From NCBI GenBank assembly GCA_029718625.1, contig CM056395.1:27965683-28029682 (forward strand): a DNA stretch of 64,000 nt. Direction: 5' to 3'. Origin of the DNA: Synaphobranchus kaupii. Lineage: Eukaryota > Chordata > Actinopteri > Anguilliformes > Synaphobranchidae. The translations under genes were made by a program, and so were the position numbers. This document shows, one piece after another, positions 1 to 13,174 of this stretch (positions are counted from its first letter, which is position 1; each line of letters opens with the position of its first letter). The notes beneath the pieces were generated by a model, which worked only from the letters and a program-made list of their open reading frames with translations, had not been told where the DNA came from and made no database searches.

Positions 1-289
1 TAATTCTGTTGTACTCAGTTTGAGTGAGATTCTTGAGCAAATAAGGGCGCTGGGGGTTAAAGATTAAGGCTGGAGTGTACCCCTCGCCCCAACCCTCACC
101 CACCCCCCCAGGATTCACATCATCACCCCCTGTTTGTCAAGAGAGGGCCCTCACCATCACCCTGAGACAGTTAGAGAGGGAGTCATCGGCTCTCGTCAAC
201 TTCAAAGGAGGGCGGAGACTAAAAAAACGACCGGTGCCTTTGAGCTGTCTGGCGAAATACATACCGCCAGAGTCTCTCAACATGAGAGA

Positions 290-830
290 GAACATGGGTA
301 CTGGGCACGGTAGTATAACGGTTAGGGTACTGGGCACGGTAGTATAACGGTTAGGGTACTGGGCACTGTAGTATAACGGTTAGGGTACTGGGCACTGTAA
401 TATAATGGTTAGGAAACTGGGCTTGTTACCTGGAAGGTTGCGAGTTTGACTCCCAGATGGGGCACTGCCAGCTAAGGCAGCGTGAACGGAAGTCATAAAG
501 TAATTGGTGTGAGTAACTCAGTATAAGAGGGCCTGCTAAATGCTGAAATTGTAATGTGTGTGAGTAACTCTGTATAAAAAGGCCTGCTAAATGCTGAAAT
601 TGTAATGTGTGTGAGTAACTCTGTATAAGAGGGCCTGCTAAATGCTGAAATTGTAATGTGTGTGAGTAACTCTGTATAAGAGGGCCTGCTAAATGCTGAA
701 ATTGTAATGTGTGTGTCACTTACTGTACGTCGCTTTGGATAAAAGCGTCTGCTAAATGAATGTAATGTAATGTAATGTGTGAGTAACTCTGTATAAGAGG
801 GCCTGCTAAATGCTGAAATTGTAATGTGCT
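290..830 (+). mobile_element. tRNA-derived SINE with expanded head and tail modules
   Basis: Head GGTAGTATAACGGTTAGG..ACTGGGC with a B-box-like GCGAGTTTGACTCCC, and the 3' end CGCTTTGGATAAAAGCGTCT GCTAAATG(AATGT)n seen in many fish SINEs. The A-box head segment is tandemly repeated four times (29-bp period, 301-416), and a body/tail segment GAGTAACTCTGTATAAGAGG..GAAATTGTAATGTGT is repeated about five times (51-bp period, 506-704, again at 777-829). The remaining 1-289 shows no gene. Confidence 0.8.
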
Positions 831-1314
831 CTAATGAGTGTTCCTTTACCTTTGTGAGAAAAAACAATTAGGATGTTTAACAAAAAACTAGCCAAAATAG
901 GTAATTATAATTCTGCTTTATTTTGACTATGAATCCAGGAGACTCTTCGGGAATATCCTTTGTCTCACCTGCTCTCTCCTTCTCTCTTCAATGACTTGTA
1001 TTTTGGTTTTTATATGTTCTTATGCTGCTCTGACTTGATGAATGTCCTGTAAACTAAGACCAGAACAGAGGACTCGGTTATGCTACGCTACGGACCACAT
1101 AGTACTACAGGAGAGCACTAGCCCTGATCAGAGGAGAGCCGTTTCTCTCAATGATGACAACTGGAGAACCTGGTCTACTGGTGGGAGAAACTAATGGTAA
1201 CATCAAAATATAAAGCAAATGGGCTGATATGGCCCAGTGTAGAGCATAGACACCTAATATGATGATTGTTGCTTCTTGGCAGAAGATAGCCATCTCCTTA
1301 ATGATTATTAGATG
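831..1314. other. Unique intergenic sequence
   Basis: No coding or repeat signal that I can support. Confidence 0.5.
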
Positions 1315-1583
1315 GGCCCAACACCAGCCCAACCATGGGCCCAACACCAGCCCAACCATGGGCCCAACACCAGCCCAACACCAGCCCAACCATGGGCCCA
1401 ACACCAGCCCAACCATGGGCCCAACACCAGCCCAACCATGGGTCCAACACCAGCCCAACCATGGGCCTAACACCAGCCCAACCATAGGCCCAACACCAGC
1501 CCAACCATGGGCCCAACACCAGCCCAACACCAGCCCAACCATGGGCCCAACACCAGCCCAACCATGGGCCCAACACCAGCCAA
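1315..1583 (+). repeat. 23-bp minisatellite, about 12 copies
   Basis: Unit CCATGGGCCCAACACCAGCC CAA, with three places where an 11-bp sub-unit (CACCAGCCCAA) is doubled. Spurious ORFs on both strands arise from it. Confidence 0.95.
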
Positions 1584-1659
1584 TATAGGAACTTTCCTTT
1601 CCTCCAGCCCACACAAGTTATGGGAACACAAACATGAGGTCTCTCTATCTCTCGCTCTT

Positions 1660-1663
<4 letters not shown>

Positions 1664-1709
<46 letters not shown>

Positions 1710-1916
1710 GCAACACAGGACAGAGAGAGAGATATGGATAGAGGGATAGAGAGAGAGATGGATAGAGTAAGGTGAAGGGGGGGTCGGGGTGGCAGCTTAA
1801 CAATGGAACAGAAATCCTGGATTAGGACCCTCCCTGAGGGCGGGTGGTGGGAGGGGGGCGGGTGGTGGGTGGGGGGAGGGGGGGAGGGGGAGGGGGGGAG
1901 GGGGAGGGTATTTAAT
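1664..1916 (+). repeat. (CA)n then G-rich tract
   Basis: (CA) about 1668-1707, GA-rich DNA, then 1845-1909 of GGTGGTGGGAGGGGGG-type sequence with many G runs of three or more, capable of G-quadruplex folding. Confidence 0.85.
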
Positions 1917-2027
1917 GACACGCGCATGTGACACACAGACACCTGTCCTGCACCACAGCTTCCCCAGGGGAGTGCTGCCGCAAGGTGGAAATAATTACAG
2001 CTTCTTTCTCTGAGAAACACACACAAG

Positions 2028-2560
2028 CCATCACCTTCCAGTGCGCCATGCCTGAGGTCACAGTGAAACCATCACCTTCCAGTGCGCCATGCCTGAGGTC
2101 ACAGTGAAACCATCACCTTCCAGTGCGCCATGCCTGAGGTCACAGTGAAACCATCACCTTCCAGTGCTCCAGGCCTGAGGTTACAGTGAAACCATCACCT
2201 TCCAGTGCTCCAGGCCTGAGGTCACAGTGAAACCATCACCTTCCAGTGCTCCAGGCCTGAGGTCACAGTGAAACCATCACCTTCCAGTGCTCCAGGCCTG
2301 AGGTTACAGTGAAACCATCACCTTCCAGTGCTCCAGGCCTGAGGTTACAGTGAAACCATCACCTTCCAGTGCGCCAGGCCTGAGGTCACAGTGAAACCAT
2401 CACCTTCCAGTGCTCCAGGCCTGAGGTTACAGTGAAACCATCACCTTCCAGTGCTCCATGCCTGAGGTTACAGTGAAACCATCACTTTCCAGTGCTCCAG
2501 GCCTGAGGTCACAGTGAAACCATCACCTTCCAGTGCTCCATGCCTGAGGTTACAGTGAAA
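2028..2560 (+). repeat. 41-bp minisatellite, 13 copies
   Basis: Unit CCATCACCTTCCAGTGCTCC AGGCCTGAGGTCACAGTGAAA with G/T and A/G variants (GCGCC/GCTCC, ATGCC/AGGCC, GTCA/GTTA). Confidence 0.96.
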
Positions 2561-2849
2561 CTGCTACCTGAAATCCTGCAGCTTCGCATATCACTCACAA
2601 CTTTTATACTTCAGCAAAAGTTTAGCTTCAGAGCAACTCTCAGCTGCCTGGCAACTTATTTTATAGTTTTTTTCTGAAAGAAAATGTACTATTTTATTAG
2701 CTATAGGCTTCTTTTTAAATACATTATCTATGATCAATGTTGCACTGTCAGTCCTGTTTTATGTTTATGCTCTTTCAGCCAATCACAGTGAAGATACACA
2801 TCATTCACTGCTGAATTTGAATGTCCCATGTTTAATATAGCTTTAGACG

Positions 2850-3016
2850 GGTAAACGGCGACTGTCTCCGTTTTGCGGGAATTTTCGCAGGAGGGAGGAG
2901 AGTTTTGGCGGAGGAGAGAAGCCGAGAAGACAACGAGCCCGTCTGCTTTAATAACGGTGATTAGCGCTGAGAGCGTTCCCGCGAGCGCAGCGCCACGTCA
3001 GACTAGAGGGGTGAAT
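2850..3016. promoter_or_regulatory. CpG-rich block (possible promoter-like region)
   Basis: Unmethylated-looking CpG density (GGCGACTG, TTTTGCGGGA, CGCGAGCGCAGCGCCACGTC) against an A/T-rich neighbourhood, with E2F-like TTTTGCGGGAA and CRE-like ACGTCA. No attached exon recognised; more CpGs at 3240-3330. Confidence 0.3.
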
Positions 3017-3116
3017 GAGGGGAAGGAAACAGGAAGGATTAAAAAGTAGTTTAGCGGTAAAATCCACAGAGCCGGGAACTACTCCAGCTCTGGAATAGAG
3101 ACAGGGGGGCCCAGAG

Positions 3117-3178
3117 AGAGAGGGAGGGAGGGAGGGAGGGAGGGAGGGAGGGAGGGAGGGAGGGAGGGAGGGAGGGGG
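3117..3178 (+). repeat. (GGGA)n microsatellite
   Basis: About 15 GGGA units. Confidence 0.97.
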
Positions 3179-3179
3179 G

Positions 3180-5055
3180 GTAGAGAAAGAGAGGGAGAGA
3201 GATGGATAGAGAAAGAGAAATTAAAGCACTTTCAAACCCGTGGAGATAAAGAGGAGGGATGTGCCTGACGCTCCCTCCCTGGGCGCAGAAATTCCCGTTT
3301 TCTGGAGCGCGTAGCGTTCCCGGGACCACACAGACGCACACACCTGTGTGGTCTTTGGGCGTGGCTCCAGGTGAGACGTACTCTCCGCTCAGCGGAGTGT
3401 GGGGTTCTCCTAGGACTGGGGGGTTTCCTCCCTCCCAAAAAGCTCTGAGGTACAGGTGTGTACCAACCCCCCCATTCATAAGCTGAGATTACGAGCACAA
3501 AAAGAAGAGAGAAGCCTTTCTCTAAACTCCCACATGCTGCTTGTAGGTGAGGAATGGGACTAACTGTGGCTTCTTAATGAACATTCATTTCAGTGTACTG
3601 TACACAGACAATGTATTATACTGTACACACACATACAGTGTACTGTGCACACACACACACACACACAATGCAGTGTACTGTACACAGACAATACATTATA
3701 CTGTACACACACACACACACTGTACTGAACAGACACAAGTGTCTTAATTTACTTTTATAATGGGAAAAATCTGCACATGAATGAACTCCCAAATGAAGGC
3801 ACAATGTAACCCAGAGTCAGGCAGAAAACCTGCAGTATAAAAGGCTGATAACCCAAACCTTTGATATGGATGATGATGTCATTTCTAAGTAAGTCAAAAA
3901 AGGAAGCAGACCCTAAATAACGAAGCATACACCTTCAGGCAGCCAGCCACACTTAACAAGAGGCTGTGATCAGGAGCATACTGTATGTTTACTGTTAAAA
4001 AATTACAAAACATTGTTTTTATTTAAATAGTAAACATATTCTTGGAGTTACGTAAGTGTAACCTTGATTAAAGTTAAGATTTTTGTAGTTATTAAAGTAC
4101 GGCATAAAATAAAATTAAGCATAGTGCAGGAGAGATCATTCCATTATTTCTAATTCTATATTAATTTCTATTTTAGCTCTCGAGCAACATTCTTAATAAA
4201 CAAACTACCTATTTATTTCCATGTTCGTACTCGTTAGAAATTTCATCACGCAAAATGTAAAAATAACTGGCAAATATTAAGCTGTGGAATCGCATAGATC
4301 AGAGTTGGCCTTAAACATAATTTGTTTTCAGTTATTAAATCGTACTAATACTGTGTAATAATTACAGAACTACTAAATAAACAGCTGTGTTAATGACAGC
4401 CCAGTTTGATAAGCTTCAGTGCACGTTGGAGGAAGTGGGGTGTCCAGCACTGGGGGGCCATCATAGCCGTGGTGATGAAGGGGGTGTAAGGGGGGGCGGT
4501 GGAGTTTGATGTCACACTGCTGACGGACACGCCCCACCGGACCATGGCTCCCTGGACGAACCCTCACCTCACAGGATGGCAGAGGAACCCCTCAAAGGCA
4601 TTCCCAGAATGCTCAGTGGGGGACCTCACAAAAAAGCGCACACACACACACGCAATACATACAATACACACACTATACGGACACTATACACACACAACAC
4701 ACACACACACACATGTACATAATAACCTGAAATTTGCTAAAAACTGTGACAAAGCTGCCCATTGCTTTACCTTACAGAATGATTAAAAAACATCTGAGAC
4801 ACGGAGTATTATAAAGAAGGTATTTTTAATACTAAAAGGAATCTGCAAGTTTTTCACAGAAGAGATCTCCGCCCTGCTTCTTATAAAATGGCTTCTGTTT
4901 CACCTTTAGCTTTAGTGTTAATTGCAATCATCAGCAGTAGGTCACAGAGACTATTAAAGGTTTAAGATATACTGGAATTATAACATAATGTGTTAAACAG
5001 AACACATGTTCCCTTAAGACATTAAACAAATTCATAATGAACACGCCTTCATCTT
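3180..5055. other. Intergenic: scattered CA islets, A/T-rich sequence
   Basis: Short CA runs near 3630-3720 and 4640-4715, otherwise unique and stop-rich. No gene supported. Confidence 0.5.
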
Positions 5056-5087
<32 letters not shown>

Positions 5088-5151
5088 AACCCACACGCTC
5101 ACGCACACACACACACACACACACTCACGCACACACACACACACACGCTCA

Positions 5152-5194
<43 letters not shown>

Positions 5195-5217
5195 GCACAC
5201 TCACGCACACACACACA
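5056..5217 (+). repeat. (CA)n compound microsatellite
   Basis: CA interrupted by TCACGC blocks; extends as degenerate ACATAC repeats to about 5368. Confidence 0.95.
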
Positions 5218-6343
5218 GTCCACAGATCAAAGATGGAACAAATACGTATGTCCATCACAGCACAAACCACATGTGAAAAAAGTACACACGCATGTATATA
5301 CACACACATAACATGCATACACACACATACAGACACACACATAACATGCATACACACACATACAGACACAGGAAGAGTCCATTGTAGGTCAGTCTCTGAG
5401 CATCTCGACTCGAGACAGAGACAGTGCTGGAACCCAAGAAGCGGACAGAGGCTCTGGCCTCACTTCCTGCCTCACTTAGAGTGTCATCAATCTTTTGTCG
5501 CCTGCTTAATTGAAGTCGGAGAGAGGTACGGTGTCTGTGCACGTCCCATTGGCCTGTCCGCCCGTTTCCTTAGAAACGCCCGGAGCGCAACTTCCTCCAC
5601 GCAGTCCATGCAGTAGGGGGGGCTCACGGCACCCTACTCCAGCCCTGTCGTCATGGCTACTACGGAACCTCCTGGGGGGGGGGGGGGTAATTCCTAGGAT
5701 GTTAGTACCCTCAAGGGGGGGGGGGGGGGGTAATCAGATGTCCTGTACTTCCCTCGCCAGATAAAGGCCAGCGTTACCTGATGGAAGGGGTTTGGGCCGT
5801 CTCTCAGACTGACTCCGATCACTTAGTCACGGACGGGTCGTCTCTCTTTTGTGGAAGATGGGACGTTTTTGGGGCGTCTTACAAAAAGACTGATAGAAAT
5901 GTGCCCGATGTGTCCAAAGACCGTACAGAATATCCACGTTATCTCACACTTGTGTTTAGTGTTTGATGAATGGGGTGGAGGAATGTACCCTGCTAACAAC
6001 CTCTGGTTTACAGAATATTCCGGGTATGTTATTGTAAGAATACCTAAGCTGTCCTTACAGTAAGGCGTCTGGCTTCCTGGATGTTATGCATAAAATCCCT
6101 TTATACATGCTATATCATTTTAGAAGCTGTACGTCATGTTTGTTATAGTTGTCATAGTAACCGTGTACGACTAGGTTTACACAGTTTTCACAGGAGTAAC
6201 AATCAGTTATGAAATTTGTGGTGTAATTAGATATCTCAACCCCCCCCCCCCCCCAAAAAAAACCCCAGGTGTGATCCTGTTCGGGGGGGGGGGGATTACA
6301 GAGCCCCAGCTGTGGAACAGACACACCAGCTGACACGCACACA

Positions 6344-6374
<31 letters not shown>

Positions 6375-8203
6375 TCTCTCACACACACACATACATTCAC
6401 AGGCACACACATACACTCAAAGACACACACACATACACACTCACACACACAGACACACAGAGACGCACACACACACACACGTAAGCACACACACAGACAC
6501 ATGCACCTAGGTGCACGACACTATCATCTCTCCCTTAGAGCTAGTATGACCTCTACTCCAGTGTTACGGACAACACATACTGATAGTACACTGCTAATAG
6601 TACACATGCTGATAGTACACTGCTGATAGTACACTGCTAATAGTACACATGCTGATAGTACACTGCTGATAGTACACTGCTAATAGTACACTGACTGAAA
6701 AAAAATAAAATGACTAATCACAGCATGCCTCACATCACCGTTTAAACCGTTTAAGTGTTAAAAAAAAAAGAGAAGAAGCCCAGCCAATGAACAAAGACGT
6801 GGGGAAATGCCAAAAGCTATCAGGTAATCCGAGGTAATCTGGCGTACAGGTGAGTTACCTGTGTGAGAGAGTCCCACACTGCCACCCGGCAGCCCAAAGG
6901 CCTTTTGATCTCCCCATAGACACGGCTCAGGAAGACCTCACAATGCCTGTCAATCGTCTAATGACACCCTGCGCTAATGCGCCTCTCAAAAAGAGCAGCT
7001 CTCCCCATTTAGAGTTAATTAGCCTCCGTCTCAGCCAGACCCTCTAAGAGCCAACAAAAGGACAGATAAGAGTTTTTGTAATTTACTCCCTGGACACATT
7101 AACTGAGCCCCCCCCCAAACCCCCACACTCACCCCCAGGTAACAGGAACAAGAGTCTCAAGCAGAGGGCTGGGGGGGGGGGGGGGGGGTCAATTCAGAAT
7201 TCCGGAATCTGATCCAATTCAACACTCATGCACTGGAATGTTAAAAGGGAAGCAGGATTCACAGGCATTCAGAAGACGCCCTTATCCACAGTGACTTGCA
7301 CAAACAGCTGATGCCAAGTCATTACAGACACAAATATTAGTAGCCCCTTAATCCATAACTTCCTTACAAGTAGTAAATTCATAAACTTACAACATAAAGC
7401 TAAGCACCACAGTAGGTGGGAGACTGAGAACGTAGCACTTCAACGGGTTTGAGAACGTAGTTTTAGGTGTAGCTACAAAAGCCAACAAAATAGCTCAGGT
7501 TTTGGCGAGCAGAACTGTTCATGAAAAACATAACATGCTATCATCATTAATCAGTATTTTCATCATTACTTAATGTATGAGATGCAGCCACTTGTAATTA
7601 CAGCCTATATGTTTGAGGTATGTTTTAACATAAGCCAAGACATTTTAAGTCCTCATGTAAACATACCACAGACAGCGTTTAATTTGGTGTTGGTATATTT
7701 TAATAAGGAGCGAGAAAATGTATTCGCTCATTAAGTGGCTGGCGAGTGGCACAGCACAGCACCCCCCAGCAGGACTCAGGGATGAGGGGAATGTGAAACA
7801 GGAAACGAGAGAGGGAGAGAACGAGCGAGGGAGAGAATCCCCTGGGGTGGGAGGGTGGGAAGCAGTCAAGCTCCAAACACAAACACATTATCACCTGACC
7901 CAACCTCTACTGCACACTGACGGTGTAGCCCAACCATGATCCCTACCCAGCGACCGCACGTGGCTACATCTTCTACAGTCCACCGAGTGGCAACACGTCA
8001 AAAAACCGCAGAACCGCACACAGTCCCGGTTAAATGCGTCACATAAAACAAAATGTATAGAAGGTTCCGGAATGCAGTGATGATTATGAAAAACGTTTTG
8101 CTTCACTTTTTGTTTGGAAATCATTTGGAAATTGTTACAATTTGGTGGGGTGGGAATATTTTTTACATTATTTCTGTTGGATAAAGTAAACCCTTTAACT
8201 ATA
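5218..8203. other. Intergenic: homopolymers, CA array, candidate conserved block
   Basis: G/C runs at 5674-5687, 5715-5730, 6240-6254, 6283-6294 and 7171-7188; compound (CA)n 6333-6500; a GATAGTACACTGCT repeat at about 6580-6690; non-repetitive 6850-7080. At 7262-7300 a short segment resembles the reverse of the fish SINE/LINE 3' end (ACGCCCTTATCCACAGTGAC). No gene supported. Confidence 0.5.
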
Positions 8204-9097
8204 TATAGTACCAGTCAGAAGTTTGGACACACCTACTCATAGAAGGTTTTTTTCTGTTATTTTTACTGTTTTCCACATTTTGGAATAGTAAAGACATCAA
8301 AACTATGAGATAACACAAATTAAATTATGCAAAAACCAAAAAAGGGTTAAACAAATAAAAAAAGTCATGTCTGTATAAAAGGATATCAAAAGACTCCTGA
8401 TATCTTATTTCCAGGTACTCTTAGAAGTGATACTATAACCTCTGCATTTGAATGGATCTCTATGGGAATTGGGGGGTGGGACTAGATTTAGCTTTAAATT
8501 ACACTGGAACAGTGTGGAACACATGGTTGGCTAAATGGCTCTAAGTCATCAAGGGTCTGACGTATCAAACAAGCCTTAAACCATCACTCTTCTGCCAGAT
8601 ATGCAGTAGATATGGATGGATAACTTGAAGGGTTTCTTCTCCCGACTTATTTTTCCATAGAGTTCAATAGGAAAATTTGTCAGGAGAAACAACCCTTCAA
8701 GTGATCCATCCATATCTACTGCATATCTGTCAGCAGAGTGATGGTTTAAGGGTTTTTTGATACGTCAGACCCTTGATGACTTAGAGCCATTTAGCCAACC
8801 ATGTGTTCCACACTGTTCCAATGTAATTTAAAGCTAAATCTAGTCCCACCCCCCAATTCCCATAGAGATCAAATGCAGAGGTTATAGTATCGCTTCTAAG
8901 AGTACCTGGAAATAAGATATCAGGAGTCTTTTGACTTTTTTAAAATTTGTTTACCCCTTTTTTGGTTTTTGCATAATTTAATTTGTGTTATCTCATAGTT
9001 TTGATGTCTTTACTATTCCAAAATGTGGAAAACAGTAAAAATAACAGAAAAAAACCTTCTATGAGTAGGTGTGTCCAAACTTTTGACTGGTACTGTA
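8204..9097. mobile_element. 894-bp near-perfect foldback element with Tc1/mariner-type ends
   Basis: Ends (TA)TAGTACCAGTCAGAAGTTT and AAACTTTTGACTGGTACTG(TA) match the common fish Tc1/mariner terminus. Arms about 8204-8645 and 8679-9097 are inverted copies over their whole length with few mismatches and small indels; the loop is only about 33 bases. No transposase ORF. Confidence 0.9.
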
Positions 9098-12000
9098 GAT
9101 ATAAAATACATTAGCCAAAAAAATAATTTTCACAAAGAATCTGGCAAATGTTGATATATTATGACAAAGGTTCACTATTGCTTTCAAACAATGGCAAGGT
9201 TAACACAAATACATCCAGGAATTTTTCACTGTTGCAAGGTTCATAAAGACACTTTTTCATAGGTTCATAGGTCACACATTTTCATAGGTTCATAGGTCAC
9301 ACATTTTCACTTATTTCTCCACAAGATTCCATTTTCCCATTCTTTTCCCATTAGCCTGACCCACCAGGAAGGACAGGAGAGACAGGCTAATGAAAAAATT
9401 CCCATGATTCCGTTGGTGATTTGAAGATCTACCGGGCACTGCCTGGGGCAGGTCTGAGGAATTGTTACCTTTAACAGGGCAGTAATATTAACCCACAGAA
9501 CCCAGTCATTAACCCCTTTGCGCTGATGAAATCTATATGCAGTTTTTCATGGTACCGCTTTCTGACGGGGTACAGTGGGATGTTTTTGATGTAAACCACA
9601 GGGTCTATGCCACTAGGGTCACTGCACAAAGGGGTTGAAGGGCGAGGCTAATCCTCTAATCCTCCACTCTCCTGAGGCCAGAGGAGTCTGTGCAATATTG
9701 AAAAAGGTTTTTTTTAGGGGCGTGTATGTGCACATTCAACACAACATATTAGCATTTTGTCCTGTGTGTCTTTTTCTACACTATATGGCCGAAAGTATCG
9801 GGACACTAAAGAGCAGAGACTCAAAAAGGCATAAATGTGTGATAGGGCCCTATGCTGCCATTCCAATGACCCAAATACTATCACTCAATTACAATTACTG
9901 ACCGCGTTTCCTCAAGACTTACTCCCCTCCGTAAGCAGGAACTCCCTGCATGACTGGGTGTGTAGATAGTGAAAGGGTTGAAACACAGTCCAGGTTCCAC
10001 CTTAGTTCAGTTTTACTGCAAAACCAGTCGTTAAAGAAAAGAGTGGTCCGGAGAACTTTATTAGCCTCAGCATTTATTAGCATCTTACGACCTCTAGTGG
10101 TCAGAGCATGCAATTGCAAGAACCTGCCTTGCTTGTGAGGCAAGGCTTACCAAAGAGGTAGTCACGGCATATCCCAACGTGTGGGCACAGAGCCGGCAAG
10201 GTGAGACTTGAGTCATGATTCAAATCTCCATCAAAAAATGTGACTTTTCAATTACAATCGCACACCAGAAATATCTCTGCATGCAAAGATTATAAAATTA
10301 CTGTACACATTGACAAGTACCTATTAGTAATGGTGCGTCAAAGTGACAGATTTCTGACTTCCTGTTCCACTTCTGAGGAAAAAAAACTAGAAGATTCCAA
10401 ATAAACATCAAATGGCTTTAGCTCAAAACATGTTAATAACTAATATATGAATCGAGATCTAATCAGAATCTTCCTCATAAATCATTCTTCTTCATAATTA
10501 ATTCACCACAAATATAAACAATTAAGAAACCAGTAATGGTGCTGTCATAACAGCACCTTTACTGGAAATTTTAAAAAGCATATAAATTTATTGAGTAACG
10601 CCTTTTGATAAAAGTCCACAATAACAATCAAATCAGAAGCTGATTGCTTAACTGAAATAATGGATTGAAAAAATAAGTGAACAAAAAAAGGAAATTATTA
10701 GCAGGGAGGGTAGGTATCTTTTTATAAAAAGCAAAAAACAGTCGATTCCATGAGGATTTGAACATAAAGAAGGAAGGAAATAGCTACATTCTTCTCTAAA
10801 AAAAACTTTAAAAAAAACATACAATTACCTGAATACATATTAATTGTATGTATTAGTTTGAATGTACAGTTACCAATGTCTTGTACAATATATTCATATA
10901 AGGCTCCTTACAAACAAATATAAGGGGTAACCGAGAATCACCTTTTCGAATAAATTCCAAAATCCACACGGTGGCGCTAAAGCCTTTCATTTTTGAAGAA
11001 AACTAACCTGGAACGACGGCAAAAAAGAAAAAAAAAAGAAAACTGAAAATAAGATTCAAAGGTGTGCGGATCAGTGTTTACCGAGATATACTGCATATAA
11101 ATCATAACACTTTCAACACATTAAAAGCCTCATTATATTATTAATTCGTTTAGGAGACGCTTTTACACAGAGTGATTTACAACATAGGAGAAAGGGGCCA
11201 AAGATTTCTCATAAGCTATTTATAAGACAGTGTATGAGCATTCTTTAAATATTCATAACCGTTATTTATCGTTTCTCACACTTGTGGGAGGCATACTGAA
11301 TGAATTAAACTTTATGAAAATTTGAGGGATGCAGACCTCATGCATGATGATGATGATGATGAAGATGATGAAGATGATTGATGATGATGAAGATGATGAC
11401 GATGATGAAGATGATGATGATTATGATCAGACTGTGCCTGAAGTTTCTTGACTGGATTTGGTAGCTAGCAAAGGTTAGCTTAAAGTTAGGTTAAAGTTAG
11501 CTGAATTGAAGGATGGAAGAAGATCGCTTGTGTGGGTGGACACACCAAATCAAACATTTCAGAGATCATGAGAACGTACTCCTTGAAAATTGACAAATAG
11601 GATTTGTATCTGTTTTTTAACGTCTGACATCGAGTTTCTTCTCCTTCCAGGAGACGGCAAAACTAGAAAATCTTTCTAGATAGCATTACAGACATCAAAT
11701 TAACCAAATCTCCAAGTGCAAAGTAACTGATGCAAGAATATTCTATTTATACAACATGCATTGTATATGGTAAGACATAGATATTTGAATAACAAAATCA
11801 CATGTTAAATACATTTTTAACCTGCAAATTATGTATTACACTGATGTCAAATGCCTCAAAAATGGCTGAAAATCCCGAAGCGTTCATCGGCGTTCATCAG
11901 CTGACTGACCCAGATTCTTTGGCATTTTACTAAGAAAATAAATAAGAAAATGTGCCAGGAAAATGTCAAAATCTGTCCTATTTACTGGCCCCGGTGGTTC

Positions 12001-13174
12001 TGCAGGTTGACCCACTTCCTGTTTCCTGTCTGTAGTGTCTCAATGAACTGGCCCCTGTCAGAAGGGGATTCATCACCATGGGGATGCATGTTTGTTTTCT
12101 GACTTCTGAGCCACAAAGCACAAACCACCTGAAGATAATATTTACAGTGCTACTTTGGATAGATATTAAACAGGTTTTTACCCCGAACAAACAACAAACA
12201 ACTACAAGTGGGTAATACTTTACATTAAGTTCCGCCTATATCTTTATAGTTAAATTGTAACTAATTTCGTAACAAAAGGTTATTATTGAGTAACTCCAAA
12301 GTAGGTCATATGGAACAGCAGTTAGTGGTATTCTTAATTACACATGTGAAACAAGGCCAGCCCTGTTGCATCCTTCCTGCTGAAATTAAATCATTCCATA
12401 TCATAAATACACGCTGAGAAATTAATTCCATGTTTATTTGTTGTGTATCATAAAGATGTGGCAAATGAGCGTAAATAAAATATTTCAAAATATTTACATG
12501 TGTTAAAATCTTGTTTTAAGATTAAAGAAATCAATTTTCTAAATAGTCCATTTAACCAGAATAGCTCATTCAGGAATTGCTGAATGAACATCTGATACCA
12601 CTTTTTAATTTGATCATTTAAACATGCAAGTGCTTTCAGTTTAGAAATGCCTTAATTACTTTTTTATATCTCTGATCCCTGAAACCAAAGTTGTGTTTAC
12701 GAACCCAGACTCAACATCGCTTTCTGCTAGAATCGTCTCATCTCATTGATCACAAAAAAATAAAACTTTGCCTGCTTACATCTCAAGCGTAGCGTTTTAT
12801 ACAAATGTTCTCACTCTGTGATATGTTCCATTCCCAAAAAATGGGAACAACGACTTGTTCTCAGTCCCCTGGCAGGTGCAATGTTTCCTCTTACAAGGAA
12901 CACACAGCTCAATTTCCTCTGCGCTACGGATCATGAGATCACACTTTAGATCACACTTCAGATGCTGCAGGAAGCTGTTCACTGAGAAACGGTGGCGTCT
13001 TCCTTGCAGAGATAAATGTGGTGAATGCGCTTGCTTTGGTTGGGACGTGATGTCCCCCGTTACGATGCGGGACAGAACGGAACGTACAGGCAGGAAGGGA
13101 CCTCACATAAGATATGGATCTTTCAGGCGTGTGTGTCACACATCGCAGGAATGGATTTCCATTGGATTTCCTTT
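9098..13174. other. Intergenic, A/T-rich, with fragmentary elements
   Basis: A two-copy TTCATAGGTCACACATTTTC duplication (9255-9310); a small hairpin element with CATTAGCCTG/CAGGCTAATG ends (about 9349-9392); a single Tc1-type terminus CACTATATGGCCGAAAGTAT (9779-9798); a GATGAT/GAAGAT trinucleotide tract (11346-11425). No gene supported. Confidence 0.5.

Noticed and set aside
301..430. tRNA-like A- and B-box sequences
   Set aside because: They belong to a SINE with its characteristic 3' tail; no cloverleaf-complete tRNA gene.
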